Source: Bradyrhizobium liaoningense
GTDB taxonomy: Bacteria > Pseudomonadota > Alphaproteobacteria > Rhizobiales > Xanthobacteraceae
Assembly (NCBI RefSeq): GCF_018130825.1
Contig: NZ_JAFCJS010000017.1
Span: 1 to 36,695, forward strand
Direction: 5' to 3'
DNA: 36,695 nucleotides
In this document: piece by piece, positions 16,605 through 25,035 of the stretch
Layout: the number at the start of each line of letters is the position of its first letter
Position numbering within the stretch: the first letter of the stretch is position 1
Program-made: the position numbers and the translations under genes
The notes under the pieces: generated by a model
Told to the model about the DNA's origin: nothing
What the model saw: the letters and a program-made list of their open reading frames with translations, nothing else
Database searches by the model: none

Positions 16605-16688
16605 CCGAACAGCCACAGCAGGAACCCGCAGGGCGCGTGAATTTGCGGTCTTGTGCGCGCGGCGCGAATACGGCAGCGTCGCACAACG

Positions 16689-17504
16689 ATGAGCGCATTG
16701 GACCTGCCCTCGGCTGCCCTTCGCATCGCCCTGCTGGCGCTCGCAACGCTCACATGCGTGCCTGACACCGCTACCATGGCCGCCGCGGGCGAACTGCCCG
16801 CGATCGCCTCGCGCCAGCGCGCCGAGAGGAAGAGCTTTTCCGACGGCGAGATCGTCGAGGGTTTTCTCAAGACCGCGTTCGGCGCCGAATATCACCTCGC
16901 CGGCCGTGTCGACCGCATCCGCAAGTTCGACGGGCCGGTGCGCGTGTTCGCCGAGAGCGATCGCGCCGACCGCAAGGCGCAGCTGGCAAAGGTCGTCGCC
17001 GACATCGGCAAGCGCGTGCAGCATCTCGACATCGCCATGATCGACAGCAGCGAAGCGGCGAATGTGCGGGTCAAGCTGGTGCGCGACCGCGATCTGTTTC
17101 GCACCCTTACCAGCTTCTACGGCGCGGAGAAGGCGCGCGAGATCCGCACCTCGCTCGATCCGCAATGCTTGTCCGGCTTCCGCAAGAACGATAATTTCGA
17201 GATCGAGCATTCCGACGTCATCCTCACCGTCGACAACGGCGACTTCACCTTCCTCGACTGCGCCTATGAGGAGCTGCTGCAATCGCTCGGGCCGATCAAC
17301 GACACCACGAGCGTGCCGTGGACGATGTTCAACGACAACGTCTCGATGGGCTATTTCGACGTCTACGACCAGTACATCCTCAATTTGCTCTACGACCCCC
17401 GCATCAAGCCCGGCATGACGGTGCCCGAGGTCAAGGCCGTGCTGCCGCAAGTGCTTGCGGACGTGCGCAACTGGGTGAGGCGGGTGAATGATCTGAGGGA
17501 GTGA
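16689..17504 (+). CDS. DUF2927-domain exported protein
   Basis: The protein has 271 residues from the ATG at 16689, which directly precedes a hydrophobic segment (about 9-35) that reads as a signal peptide. The frame also opens at 16653 with a basic stretch unlikely to be translated. The C-terminal half has the DUF2927 signature: CAYEELLQSLGPINDT, VPWTMFNDNVSMGYFDVYDQ, and NLLYDPRIKPGMT. Family function is unknown; members are typically secreted or lipoprotein-like. It follows the L,D-transpeptidase by 84 bases on the same strand, so the pair could act together in the envelope. Confidence 0.8.
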   Translation: MSALDLPSAALRIALLALATLTCVPDTATMAAAGELPAIASRQRAERKSFSDGEIVEGFLKTAFGAEYHLAGRVDRIRKFDGPVRVFAESDRADRKAQLAKVVADIGKRVQHLDIAMIDSSEAANVRVKLVRDRDLFRTLTSFYGAEKAREIRTSLDPQCLSGFRKNDNFEIEHSDVILTVDNGDFTFLDCAYEELLQSLGPINDTTSVPWTMFNDNVSMGYFDVYDQYILNLLYDPRIKPGMTVPEVKAVLPQVLADVRNWVRRVNDLRE

Positions 17505-17551
17505 GGCGCCACTGACGCGCTCAGGCTGCGCAAAATGCCACATGCGATGAC

Positions 17552-17569
17552 CTTCCCCTGGAGGGGAGG
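17552..17569. terminator. Possible bidirectional hairpin between convergent genes
   Basis: The arms at 17552-17558 and 17563-17569 (CTTCCCC/GGGGAGG, one G:T pair, loop TGGA) lie in the 108-base gap between the convergent DUF2927 and methyltransferase genes. There is no T-run on either side. Confidence 0.3.
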
Positions 17570-17612
17570 ATCAGCAAGGCGTCTCGCAGCACATTCGCCT
17601 TCGAGCGCGCCC

Positions 17613-18419
17613 TCACGCCTTCCTTGCTTTCGTCATCAGATACTGCTGGCGCATCACGTTGTTGCCGGCGTCGAAATACTCCGAGATCAACGCCTCGAAC
17701 TCGGCACGGAAGCTGCTGAGCTTGTCCGGCTCGTCCTTGTACTGGGCGACGAGCTTGATCAAAGGCCCGATCGTCGCTTCCATGGTGCGGCGGAAATGCT
17801 GCGGGCTGAGTGTGGACGGCGTCATCATGTCCATCTCGAACGAGATTTCCTTCGCCTTCCCCGCGAGACGCTCGGCGACGATTTTCGGATCGCCCCATAA
17901 CGCGGGTGATGCGACGCCCTCGGGCGGCGGCAGATGGCGGCCGACCAGCGCGAACATGCGGCCGACGTAGAGATGCGGCGGCCAGGTGGAGAAGGCGATG
18001 GTGCCGCCGGGCTTCAACACGCGCAGCATCTCGCCGATGGCGACGTCCGGACGCGGCGCGAACATGTGGCCGAACTGGCTGAGCACAACGTCGAACTCGT
18101 TGTCGCCATAGGGCAGGCTTTCGGCGTCACCGTCGACGAAGTCGACATCGAGATTCGCCAGCCCTGCGTGCTCGCGGGCGCGCTCGATCAGAACCGGCGA
18201 GAGGTCGAGACCCCTGACCTTCGCACCACGGCGCGCGGCTGTGATCGCGACAACGCCGGTACCGCATCCGACGTCGAGCAGCTTTTGGCCGGCGGCAACG
18301 CCGGCAAAACCGACCAGCTTGGCCGCGGTCGGAGTCGTGAAAACCTCCATCGGCGTGAACAGCGACCAGGCTTCCTTCTGGATGGCCTTGAAACCTGCAA
18401 ACGGGTCCTGCGCGGTCAT
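17613..18419 (-). CDS. Class I SAM-dependent methyltransferase
   Basis: The protein has 268 residues from the ATG at 18419, preceded by GGGAGAG. The SAM-binding motif I is LLDVGCGTGVVAITAARRGA (about 47-66), motif II acidic loop is GLDLSPVLIERAREHA, and the motif region DVVLSQFGHMFAPRPD with LRVLKPGGTIAFSTW completes a Methyltransf_11 core. It resembles UbiE/COQ5-like small-molecule methyltransferases, but the substrate cannot be predicted. It is convergent to the DUF2927 gene and lies 132 bases beyond the D-threonine-aldolase-like gene on the same strand, so it may or may not share that transcript. Confidence 0.85.
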   Translation of the reverse strand: MTAQDPFAGFKAIQKEAWSLFTPMEVFTTPTAAKLVGFAGVAAGQKLLDVGCGTGVVAITAARRGAKVRGLDLSPVLIERAREHAGLANLDVDFVDGDAESLPYGDNEFDVVLSQFGHMFAPRPDVAIGEMLRVLKPGGTIAFSTWPPHLYVGRMFALVGRHLPPPEGVASPALWGDPKIVAERLAGKAKEISFEMDMMTPSTLSPQHFRRTMEATIGPLIKLVAQYKDEPDKLSSFRAEFEALISEYFDAGNNVMRQQYLMTKARKA

Positions 18420-18551
18420 GGAACTCTCCCTTTGCTCGAGGTCGATCTTCATGAGGCTGGCGACGGACGGTAAAGGTTCAACGCAGACTCACGATGGCGA
18501 GGGCATAGCTTCGCAGTCTCGCAGCGCGTTTCGCCTCGTCCTAGGCCTGTC

Positions 18552-19715
18552 CTACCACCCGTTGATCCGCGGCCACACGGCGCTGACATCACCCGCGCCG
18601 TCGAGTACGTGATAGCGATCATATTGCGCGCCGGTCGCGCAGGCGTGGTTGGTGAGGATGCGGACGCGGGAGCCGATGGGCAGGTTGGGCAGCGGGGCAT
18701 TGGAGCCTTTGCGCAGGCCGATGATGCCGTGCTCCTGGTTGGCATCGGTCACGATGAGGTCCGGATAGGGCTTTCCAGCGAGATCGCAGACGACGCCATA
18801 GCCTTGATCGAGCGCCTGTTTCGCCGTACTGCGGTCGCGCGACAGTGCCATCCAGCCGGCATCCGTGACGATCCAGCCCCTTGCCTTCTGGTGGCCGATG
18901 ACGGTGGCAAGCACAGAGAGCGCGAGATCGTCCATCGTCACCGAGCTGACGCCGGCCTGATAGAGGTCACCGAACATGAAGACACCCGCGCGCACTTCGG
19001 TGACGCCGGTCAGGTCGCGCACATAGCGCGCGGTCGGTGTCGCGCCGACGCTGACGACGGGACAGGGCAGACCCGCGCGGCGCAACGCGTTCGCCGCAGT
19101 CACGGCGGCGATGCGTTCCGCTTCCGCCGCATCCGCGATGGCTGCGGGATCGTTCAGTGCGTAGCTGTCGCCGGCGTGCAGCAGCACGCCGCGCAAGGTC
19201 GCGCCGCCTGCGACGAGACGCTTGCCGATGGCGACCAGCGTTGCCACGTCGGTCGGCGCGACGCCGGAACGATGGCCGTCCGCGTCGACCTCGATCAGCG
19301 CGGGGATGGCATCCGCGGTGCGCGCGGCATGCGCGGCGACAGCGCCGGCCTGCTCCAAACTGTCGAGGATCACGGCAAGATCGGCGCCGGTGGCGCGAAT
19401 GGCGGAGACGCGCGCGAGCTTCGCAGGCGCGATACCGACAGCGTAGATCATATCGCGCACGCCGCCGGCCGCGAAATATTCGGCCTCGCGCAATGTCGAG
19501 ACCGTGCCCGGCCCGGCTGGCGAGCTCATGGCGATGCGCGCGACGTCGAGCGATTTCGCGGTCTTCAGATGCGGGCGGAAGGCGACGCCGAGAGGCGCGA
19601 GATGCGCCTTCATCCGCGCGACATTGGCGCGGAGCCGCTGCTCGTCGAGCAGCAGACAGGGCGTTTCCAGATCCAGCAAACCTGCGTTAACGGGCATCGG
19701 CATATACCGTGGCAC
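18552..19715 (-). CDS. D-threonine aldolase / D-serine dehydratase-like PLP enzyme (fold type III)
   Basis: The protein has 387 residues with the alanine-racemase-type barrel: the PLP lysine lies in FRPHLKTAKS (Lys51), the phosphate-binding part in SVGATPTARY, and the C-terminal metal site in LTNHACATGAQYDRYHV (His357, Cys359). This is the DSD1/D-threonine aldolase family, which cleaves D-beta-hydroxy amino acids to glycine plus aldehyde or dehydrates D-serine. Start: the GTG at 19715 has a GGAG seven bases upstream, so it is preferred over the ATGs at 19703 and 19697, and it overlaps the regulator's end by 29 bases. It is the last gene of the threonine-synthase-like / YheO-type regulator operon, which suggests catabolism of a hydroxy or D-amino acid. 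Confidence 0.85.
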   Translation of the reverse strand: MPRYMPMPVNAGLLDLETPCLLLDEQRLRANVARMKAHLAPLGVAFRPHLKTAKSLDVARIAMSSPAGPGTVSTLREAEYFAAGGVRDMIYAVGIAPAKLARVSAIRATGADLAVILDSLEQAGAVAAHAARTADAIPALIEVDADGHRSGVAPTDVATLVAIGKRLVAGGATLRGVLLHAGDSYALNDPAAIADAAEAERIAAVTAANALRRAGLPCPVVSVGATPTARYVRDLTGVTEVRAGVFMFGDLYQAGVSSVTMDDLALSVLATVIGHQKARGWIVTDAGWMALSRDRSTAKQALDQGYGVVCDLAGKPYPDLIVTDANQEHGIIGLRKGSNAPLPNLPIGSRVRILTNHACATGAQYDRYHVLDGAGDVSAVWPRINGW

Positions 19716-20343
19716 GCGACACTCCGAGATGAGCCGCGATGATGTCCGAGGAGCGACGTACCTGCATGCAGCCGGCGTCGCGCAATTCGCGCAGCAGCGC
19801 GCGGCGGTCCTCGGTGTTGAGCGCGCGAGGCGTGGTGGCGCGGCGCGCGGCGAACTGGTCGATATGGGCGCGGATGGCGTCCGCGCCGACGGGGCTCAGC
19901 GACTCACGCGGGCCGTTCTGCGCATCGACGCTGACAAACTGGCCGATGGCGCTCTGCAAGCCCTGGAACAGCGTCAGGTCGACGTTGAGGCAGAGCGCAG
20001 CGATGTAGGAACCGTCCGCCCCCTTGATACCGATCGAGGTGCTCTTGGCCTGCCTTCCGTCGGCAAAGCTGTTGGCGTAGTTCGAGATCACCTGCGCATA
20101 GTCGGGGTCGGCAATGCGCGCGAGGCCAAGCTCGGTTGCGGGCTGGCCGACCTTGCGGCCTGACAGATTGTTGTGAATGGCGACGATCGCCTGTTTGGGG
20201 TCGGTGAGATCGTGCAGCACGACTTCGCAGAACGGCGCGAAGGTCTCTCCCAACCCCTGCGCAATCTGCTGCAGCTGATCGAACAGCAGCTTGCGCTCTG
20301 CGGCGACCTTGTTCGGGACGGCTGATTTGCTGCGGCTCATCAC
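19687..20343 (-). CDS. YheO/DauR-type PAS-HTH transcriptional regulator
   Basis: The protein has 218 residues (a second ATG at 20340). Residues about 25-130 match the YheO-like PAS domain (FCEVVLHDLTDPKQAIVAIHNN, then GIKGADGSYIAALCLNVDLT). The C-terminal helix-turn-helix ends the protein: SSDIIAAHLGVSRATVYADAR. DauR, the characterised relative, represses D-arginine use in Pseudomonas, so a D-amino-acid-sensing role fits. It is inside the operon, six bases after the threonine-synthase-like gene and overlapping the D-threonine-aldolase-like gene, and is therefore likely the local autoregulator. Confidence 0.85.
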   Translation of the reverse strand: MMSRSKSAVPNKVAAERKLLFDQLQQIAQGLGETFAPFCEVVLHDLTDPKQAIVAIHNNLSGRKVGQPATELGLARIADPDYAQVISNYANSFADGRQAKSTSIGIKGADGSYIAALCLNVDLTLFQGLQSAIGQFVSVDAQNGPRESLSPVGADAIRAHIDQFAARRATTPRALNTEDRRALLRELRDAGCMQVRRSSDIIAAHLGVSRATVYADAR

Positions 20344-20349
20344 CTGGCC

Positions 20350-21477
<1,128 letters not shown>

Positions 21478-21853
21478 GGCGGGCTCCGGGGCAGAGGCGA
21501 TCTATACTATTTGTCTGATTATATACGTTTTGTCTAGCCTCGGCAACCGACGCGGCAATCCCTTGAAAGGAGAAAAAATAGAACTATTTCAAATTCTTAG
21601 ACCTGTCCGAAAGTCGAACGGCAGAATTCGGCCGGGGAGCGACGAGGTGGCCTTCGGGCGAGCCGGGCCTGCCCGTCGATGACGAGAATTTGGCCGCGAG
21701 CGGCCCTGCCCGCGCAGCACGATTAACTTGTCTGTCGCGACTGACCGCTACAATATGTTGGATTGAGCTTGCGCCGCCGGTGCTCCGCACCCGCAACGCA
21801 AGCGAGCCAGGCCCGTCCGAGCGGCGGGCCGTTGGCTTTTTGGGAGCCTGGAC
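21478..21853. promoter_or_regulatory. Divergent control region with repeats and two promoter-like stretches
   Basis: This 376-base gap separates two operons. An AT-rich part near the minus-strand gene has two direct TTTGTCT copies (21510-21516, 21529-21535, starts 19 bases apart) around an ATTATATAC core, and on the minus strand a TATAAT. A 14-base palindrome, AAATAG-AA-CTATTT, lies at 21576-21589. Facing the plus-strand operon, TTGTCT and TACAAT are 15 bases apart at about 21729-21755. The rest is GC-rich. Candidate binding sites for the YheO-type regulator are the TTTGTCT pair; this is inference. Confidence 0.5.
21806..21841 (+). terminator. Terminator-like hairpin in the leader of the URC-type operon
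   Basis: Arms GCCA-GGCCCG (21806-21815) and CGGGCC-gt-TGGC (21825-21836) fold with a 9-base loop and are followed at once by five Ts (21837-21841). The hairpin ends just before the ribosome-binding site GGGAG and 18 bases before the start codon. An intrinsic terminator in this place suggests attenuation or a riboswitch-like switch, possibly sensing a pyrimidine. Confidence 0.6.
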
Positions 21854-23110
21854 ATGAGCCGCGCGAACCGTACCGACCACATCCGCCTGACCTCCCATCC
21901 GGAGCCGGGCAGGAAGGCCGCCTTTCCGATCCATTGGGGCGCCACTGACGCGCGCACTCGCGGGCCGATCATCGGCACAGTGTCGCGCGCCGGGGATCGC
22001 AACGTGATCGGCAGCCATGGCGGCTCCTACGCGATGTACCGGGCGCTCGCCGTGTCCGCCGGCGCGCTCGATCCGATCCGGCGGCCCGACCTCACCAACA
22101 CATTTCCTGCCGCGACCATCGGCCCGTTCGAGCAGTGGCGCGATCCCGCAAAGATCGTCGCGCTCGATCCCTGGGGGCATCTCGTCGCCGAAAACTTCCG
22201 CCAGGAGATCGCCGAAGGCGCCGACATCCGCCCGAGCATCGCGGTGACGCGGGCGCGGCTGGACCTGCCGGAGATCCGCGAGGCGCTGGCGGCAAAACGC
22301 CTGCGCGCCGACGGAGAGGTCGTGCACGCCAATGGCAGCGTCTCGGTGGTGAAGATCGCGATCGATCCGGTCTGGTACCTGCCCGGCCTTGCCGAACGTT
22401 TCGGCACCGGCGAGACCGAGCTGCGGCGCACGCTGTTCGAGCAGACCGCTGGCATGTTCCCGGAGCTCGTGACGCGCCCGGACATGAAGGTGTTCCTGCC
22501 GCCGATCGGCGGCACCACGGTCTATCTGTTCGGCGATGTGACAAAACTGCCCGACCATCGCACAAAAATCACCTGCCGCGTGCATGACGAGTGCAACGGC
22601 TCCGACGTGTTCGGCTCCGACATCTGCACCTGCCGGCCCTACCTCATCCACGGCATCGAGGAATCCGCGCGCGGTGCGCAGGAGGGCGGGCTCGGGCTCG
22701 TGGTCTATAATCGGAAAGAGGGCCGCGCGCTCGGCGAGGTCACCAAATTCCTCGTCTACAATGCGCGCAAGCGTCAGGAGGACGGTGACGCCGCCGCGGC
22801 CTATTTCGAGCGCACCGAATGCGTCGCCGGCGTCCAGGATGCGCGCTTCCAGCAGCTCATGCCGGATACCATCCACTGGCTCGGCTTGAAGCGCATCGAC
22901 CGATTCCTGTCGATGAGCGACATGAAATACGACGCGCTGACCTCGCAAGGCATCGACATCGTCGAGCGCGTGCCGATCCCGCCGGAGCTGATCCCCGCCG
23001 ACGCCTATGTCGAGATCGCCGCGAAGAAGGCCGCCGGCTATTACTCGGCCGACATCGCGCCGGAGAAGGACGTCAACGGCGTGGTCGGCCGCTCGCTGGA
23101 AAAATACTGA
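21854..23110 (+). CDS. GTP-cyclohydrolase-II-like protein, URC1 type (uracil catabolism)
   Basis: The protein has 418 residues, twice the length of RibA. After an N-terminal extension of about 230 residues, the RibA-like core keeps the zinc site (Cys247, Cys258, Cys260 in ECNGSDVF...DICTC) and YNRKEGRALG (285-294, compare RxEGRxIG). The GTP-binding signature LLTNNPKK, however, is replaced by FLSMSDMKYD (351-360). This matches URC1, required for uracil catabolism in Lachancea kluyveri and urg1 in fission yeast, rather than riboflavin synthesis. The likely substrate is a uracil nucleotide whose ring is opened, but that chemistry is inferred. GGGAG precedes the ATG. First gene of the operon with DUF1688 and UPRT-like genes. 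Confidence 0.85.
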   Translation: MSRANRTDHIRLTSHPEPGRKAAFPIHWGATDARTRGPIIGTVSRAGDRNVIGSHGGSYAMYRALAVSAGALDPIRRPDLTNTFPAATIGPFEQWRDPAKIVALDPWGHLVAENFRQEIAEGADIRPSIAVTRARLDLPEIREALAAKRLRADGEVVHANGSVSVVKIAIDPVWYLPGLAERFGTGETELRRTLFEQTAGMFPELVTRPDMKVFLPPIGGTTVYLFGDVTKLPDHRTKITCRVHDECNGSDVFGSDICTCRPYLIHGIEESARGAQEGGLGLVVYNRKEGRALGEVTKFLVYNARKRQEDGDAAAAYFERTECVAGVQDARFQQLMPDTIHWLGLKRIDRFLSMSDMKYDALTSQGIDIVERVPIPPELIPADAYVEIAAKKAAGYYSADIAPEKDVNGVVGRSLEKY

Positions 23111-23115
23111 TCGCG

Positions 23116-24354
23116 ATGACGGAGAGTTTGGAACTGCAGGCGCGCACGATGCTCACCGCAAAAGCGGTGCGGGCGCGCGCCGGGCAGATGCTCGAGCTTG
23201 GCCTTGCCGGCGGGCTCACACATTTCACTGTTGATCTCGGCCGCATGGACGGCGTTGCCGATGCCGTGCTCGCGGTCACGCGAAAAGCCTATCCGACGCT
23301 GGATGTCCCCTTCCACGCTCGGTGGCGGCACTTTGTGCTTGGCGGCGTCGACCGCTGGGCGCGGCCTGCCGACGCCGCGTCATGGCCGGATCGCGCCGCG
23401 CGGGCGCGGGCCGAGTTCGACCTTGCGATCGTTTCCGTGCTGCTCGATGCCGGCGCCGGCGCTGCGTGGCGATACCGCGATGCCGTGACCGGCGAAGCCA
23501 TCGGCCGCTCCGAAGGGCTTGCGATTGCGAGCCTCGACATGTTCGCGAGCGGCCTCTTCTCCGGCGATGCACACGCACCGTTCAGGGCCGATGCGGACGT
23601 GCTGGCAAAGCTGGCCCTCGCTTCCCTCACCTCCGCCTTTCAGGCGAGCGATGCCAATCCGCTGCTCGGACTCGAGGGACGCACCGACCTGCTGCGGCGC
23701 CTCGGCAAGCAGGTCTCGGAGCGTGCGGACGTGTTCGGCCTGCACGACACGCCGCGGCCGGGCGGGCTGTTCGATCACATCGCGGCGCAAGCCGTCGGCG
23801 GTGCCGTCGCCGCGCCCGCCATCCTGTCGGCGGTGCTGAACCAGCTCGGACCGATCTGGCCGTCGCGGCTCGAGCTCGCGGGCGTCCCGCTCGGCGATTG
23901 CTGGCGGCATCCGGCGATCAAGGCGGACGACGGCACGGCGGGCCTCGTTCCCCTGCACAAGCTGTCGCAATGGCTGAGCTATTCGCTGATCGAGCCGCTG
24001 CAGCGCGCCGGATTTGCCGTCACCGACATCGACGGGCTGACCGGCCTTGCCGAGTACCGCAATGGCGGCCTGTTCGTCGATCACGAGGTGCTGCGCTTGC
24101 GCGATGCCGCGGATGCCGAGCGCGCGCATGCAGTGGATTCCCTCCTCGTCGTGGAGTGGCGCGCGCTGACGGTGGCGCTGCTCGACAGGCTCGCCGAGCT
24201 GGTTCGCGCCAAGCTCGACCGCACGCGCGAGGCATTACCGCTCGCCAGCATTCTGGAAGGCGGCACCTGGGCCGCCGGCCGCGCCATTGCGTTTGCGCGC
24301 CGTCCCGATGGTTCGCCGCCGCTCAAGGTGATCAGCGACGGCACAGTTTTCTGA
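23116..24354 (+). CDS. DUF1688 / URC4-family protein
   Basis: The protein has 412 residues. Conserved blocks of DUF1688 are clear: RPGGLFDHI (about 215), IWPSRLELAGVPLGDCWRHP, PLHKLSQWLSYSLIEPLQRA, LTGLAEYRNGGLFVD, VEWRALTVALLDRL and the end ILEGGTWAAGRAIAFARRPD with SDGTVF. The fungal members are URC4 and urg3, needed for growth on uracil; the biochemical activity is unknown. Start at 23116, five bases after the preceding stop, is the natural ATG of the operon; a longer open frame begins in the previous gene and is not used. No zinc or nucleotide-binding motif is obvious. Confidence 0.88.
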   Translation: MTESLELQARTMLTAKAVRARAGQMLELGLAGGLTHFTVDLGRMDGVADAVLAVTRKAYPTLDVPFHARWRHFVLGGVDRWARPADAASWPDRAARARAEFDLAIVSVLLDAGAGAAWRYRDAVTGEAIGRSEGLAIASLDMFASGLFSGDAHAPFRADADVLAKLALASLTSAFQASDANPLLGLEGRTDLLRRLGKQVSERADVFGLHDTPRPGGLFDHIAAQAVGGAVAAPAILSAVLNQLGPIWPSRLELAGVPLGDCWRHPAIKADDGTAGLVPLHKLSQWLSYSLIEPLQRAGFAVTDIDGLTGLAEYRNGGLFVDHEVLRLRDAADAERAHAVDSLLVVEWRALTVALLDRLAELVRAKLDRTREALPLASILEGGTWAAGRAIAFARRPDGSPPLKVISDGTVF

Positions 24355-24405
24355 CCGTCGTTGCCGCTCACACATTCGCTTGATGAATTTCAGGAGCAAC
24401 CGATC

Positions 24406-25035
24406 ATGGAAGGCGTCACGATCGTCGATCATCCGCTGGTGCAGCACAAGCTGACGCTGGTGCGGGACAAATCCATCTCGACCAAGTCGTTTCGCGAGCT
24501 GATCAAGGAGATCGGCATGCTCCTGTGCTACGAGGTGACGCGCGACCTGCCGCTCGCGGACACCGTCATCGAGACGCCGCTGGCGACGATGCACTCGGCC
24601 AAGATCGCCGGCAAGAAGCTGGTGTTCGTGCCGATGCTGCGCGCCGGCACCACCTTCGTCGACGGCATGATGGACCTGGTGCCGACCGCGCGCGTCGCGC
24701 ATATCGGGCTCTACCGCGAGCCGGAGAGCTTTGCCGCGGTCGAATATTTCTTCAAATCGCCGTCCGACCTCGGCGAGCGCCTCGCCATCGTGGTGACGCC
24801 TGTGGTCGCGACCGCCAACACGGCCGTCGCCGCCATCGACCGCCTGAAGGAGCGCGGCGCCAGGGACATTCGCCTCGCCTGCCTGATCGCAGCGCCCGAA
24901 GGCCTCGAGCGGCTGCGCGGGCTGCATCCTGATGTGCCGATCTGGACCGCTGCGGTCGACGAGGGCCTCGACGAGAACGGTTTTATTCTCCCGGGCCTCG
25001 GCGATGCCGGCGATCGCGCTTACGGGACCCGATAG
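24406..25035 (+). CDS. upp: Uracil phosphoribosyltransferase-like protein, URC6 type, with altered PRPP loop
   Basis: The 209-residue protein aligns with Upp along its whole length: VDHPLVQHKLTLVRDKSIST, the PRPP pocket part FVPMLRAG (74-81), and the uracil-binding ILPGLGDAGDRAYGTR at the end. The hallmark PRPP loop VDPMLATGGS is changed to VTPVVATANTA (130-140): the Asp is Thr131 and the Gly-Gly is lost. Upp normally makes UMP from uracil and PRPP. In the URC pathway the homologue is URC6. With this loop it may bind another ribosyl phosphate or be a weak PRTase. AGGAG precedes the ATG at 24406. The frame also opens at 24361 but that part is not homologous. It ends the operon. Confidence 0.85.
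   Translation: MEGVTIVDHPLVQHKLTLVRDKSISTKSFRELIKEIGMLLCYEVTRDLPLADTVIETPLATMHSAKIAGKKLVFVPMLRAGTTFVDGMMDLVPTARVAHIGLYREPESFAAVEYFFKSPSDLGERLAIVVTPVVATANTAVAAIDRLKERGARDIRLACLIAAPEGLERLRGLHPDVPIWTAAVDEGLDENGFILPGLGDAGDRAYGTR

Noticed and set aside
21854..23110. Riboflavin-pathway RibA
   Set aside because: The protein is twice the normal length, lacks the TNNP motif and sits with DUF1688 and UPRT-like genes, so a URC1-type role is favoured.
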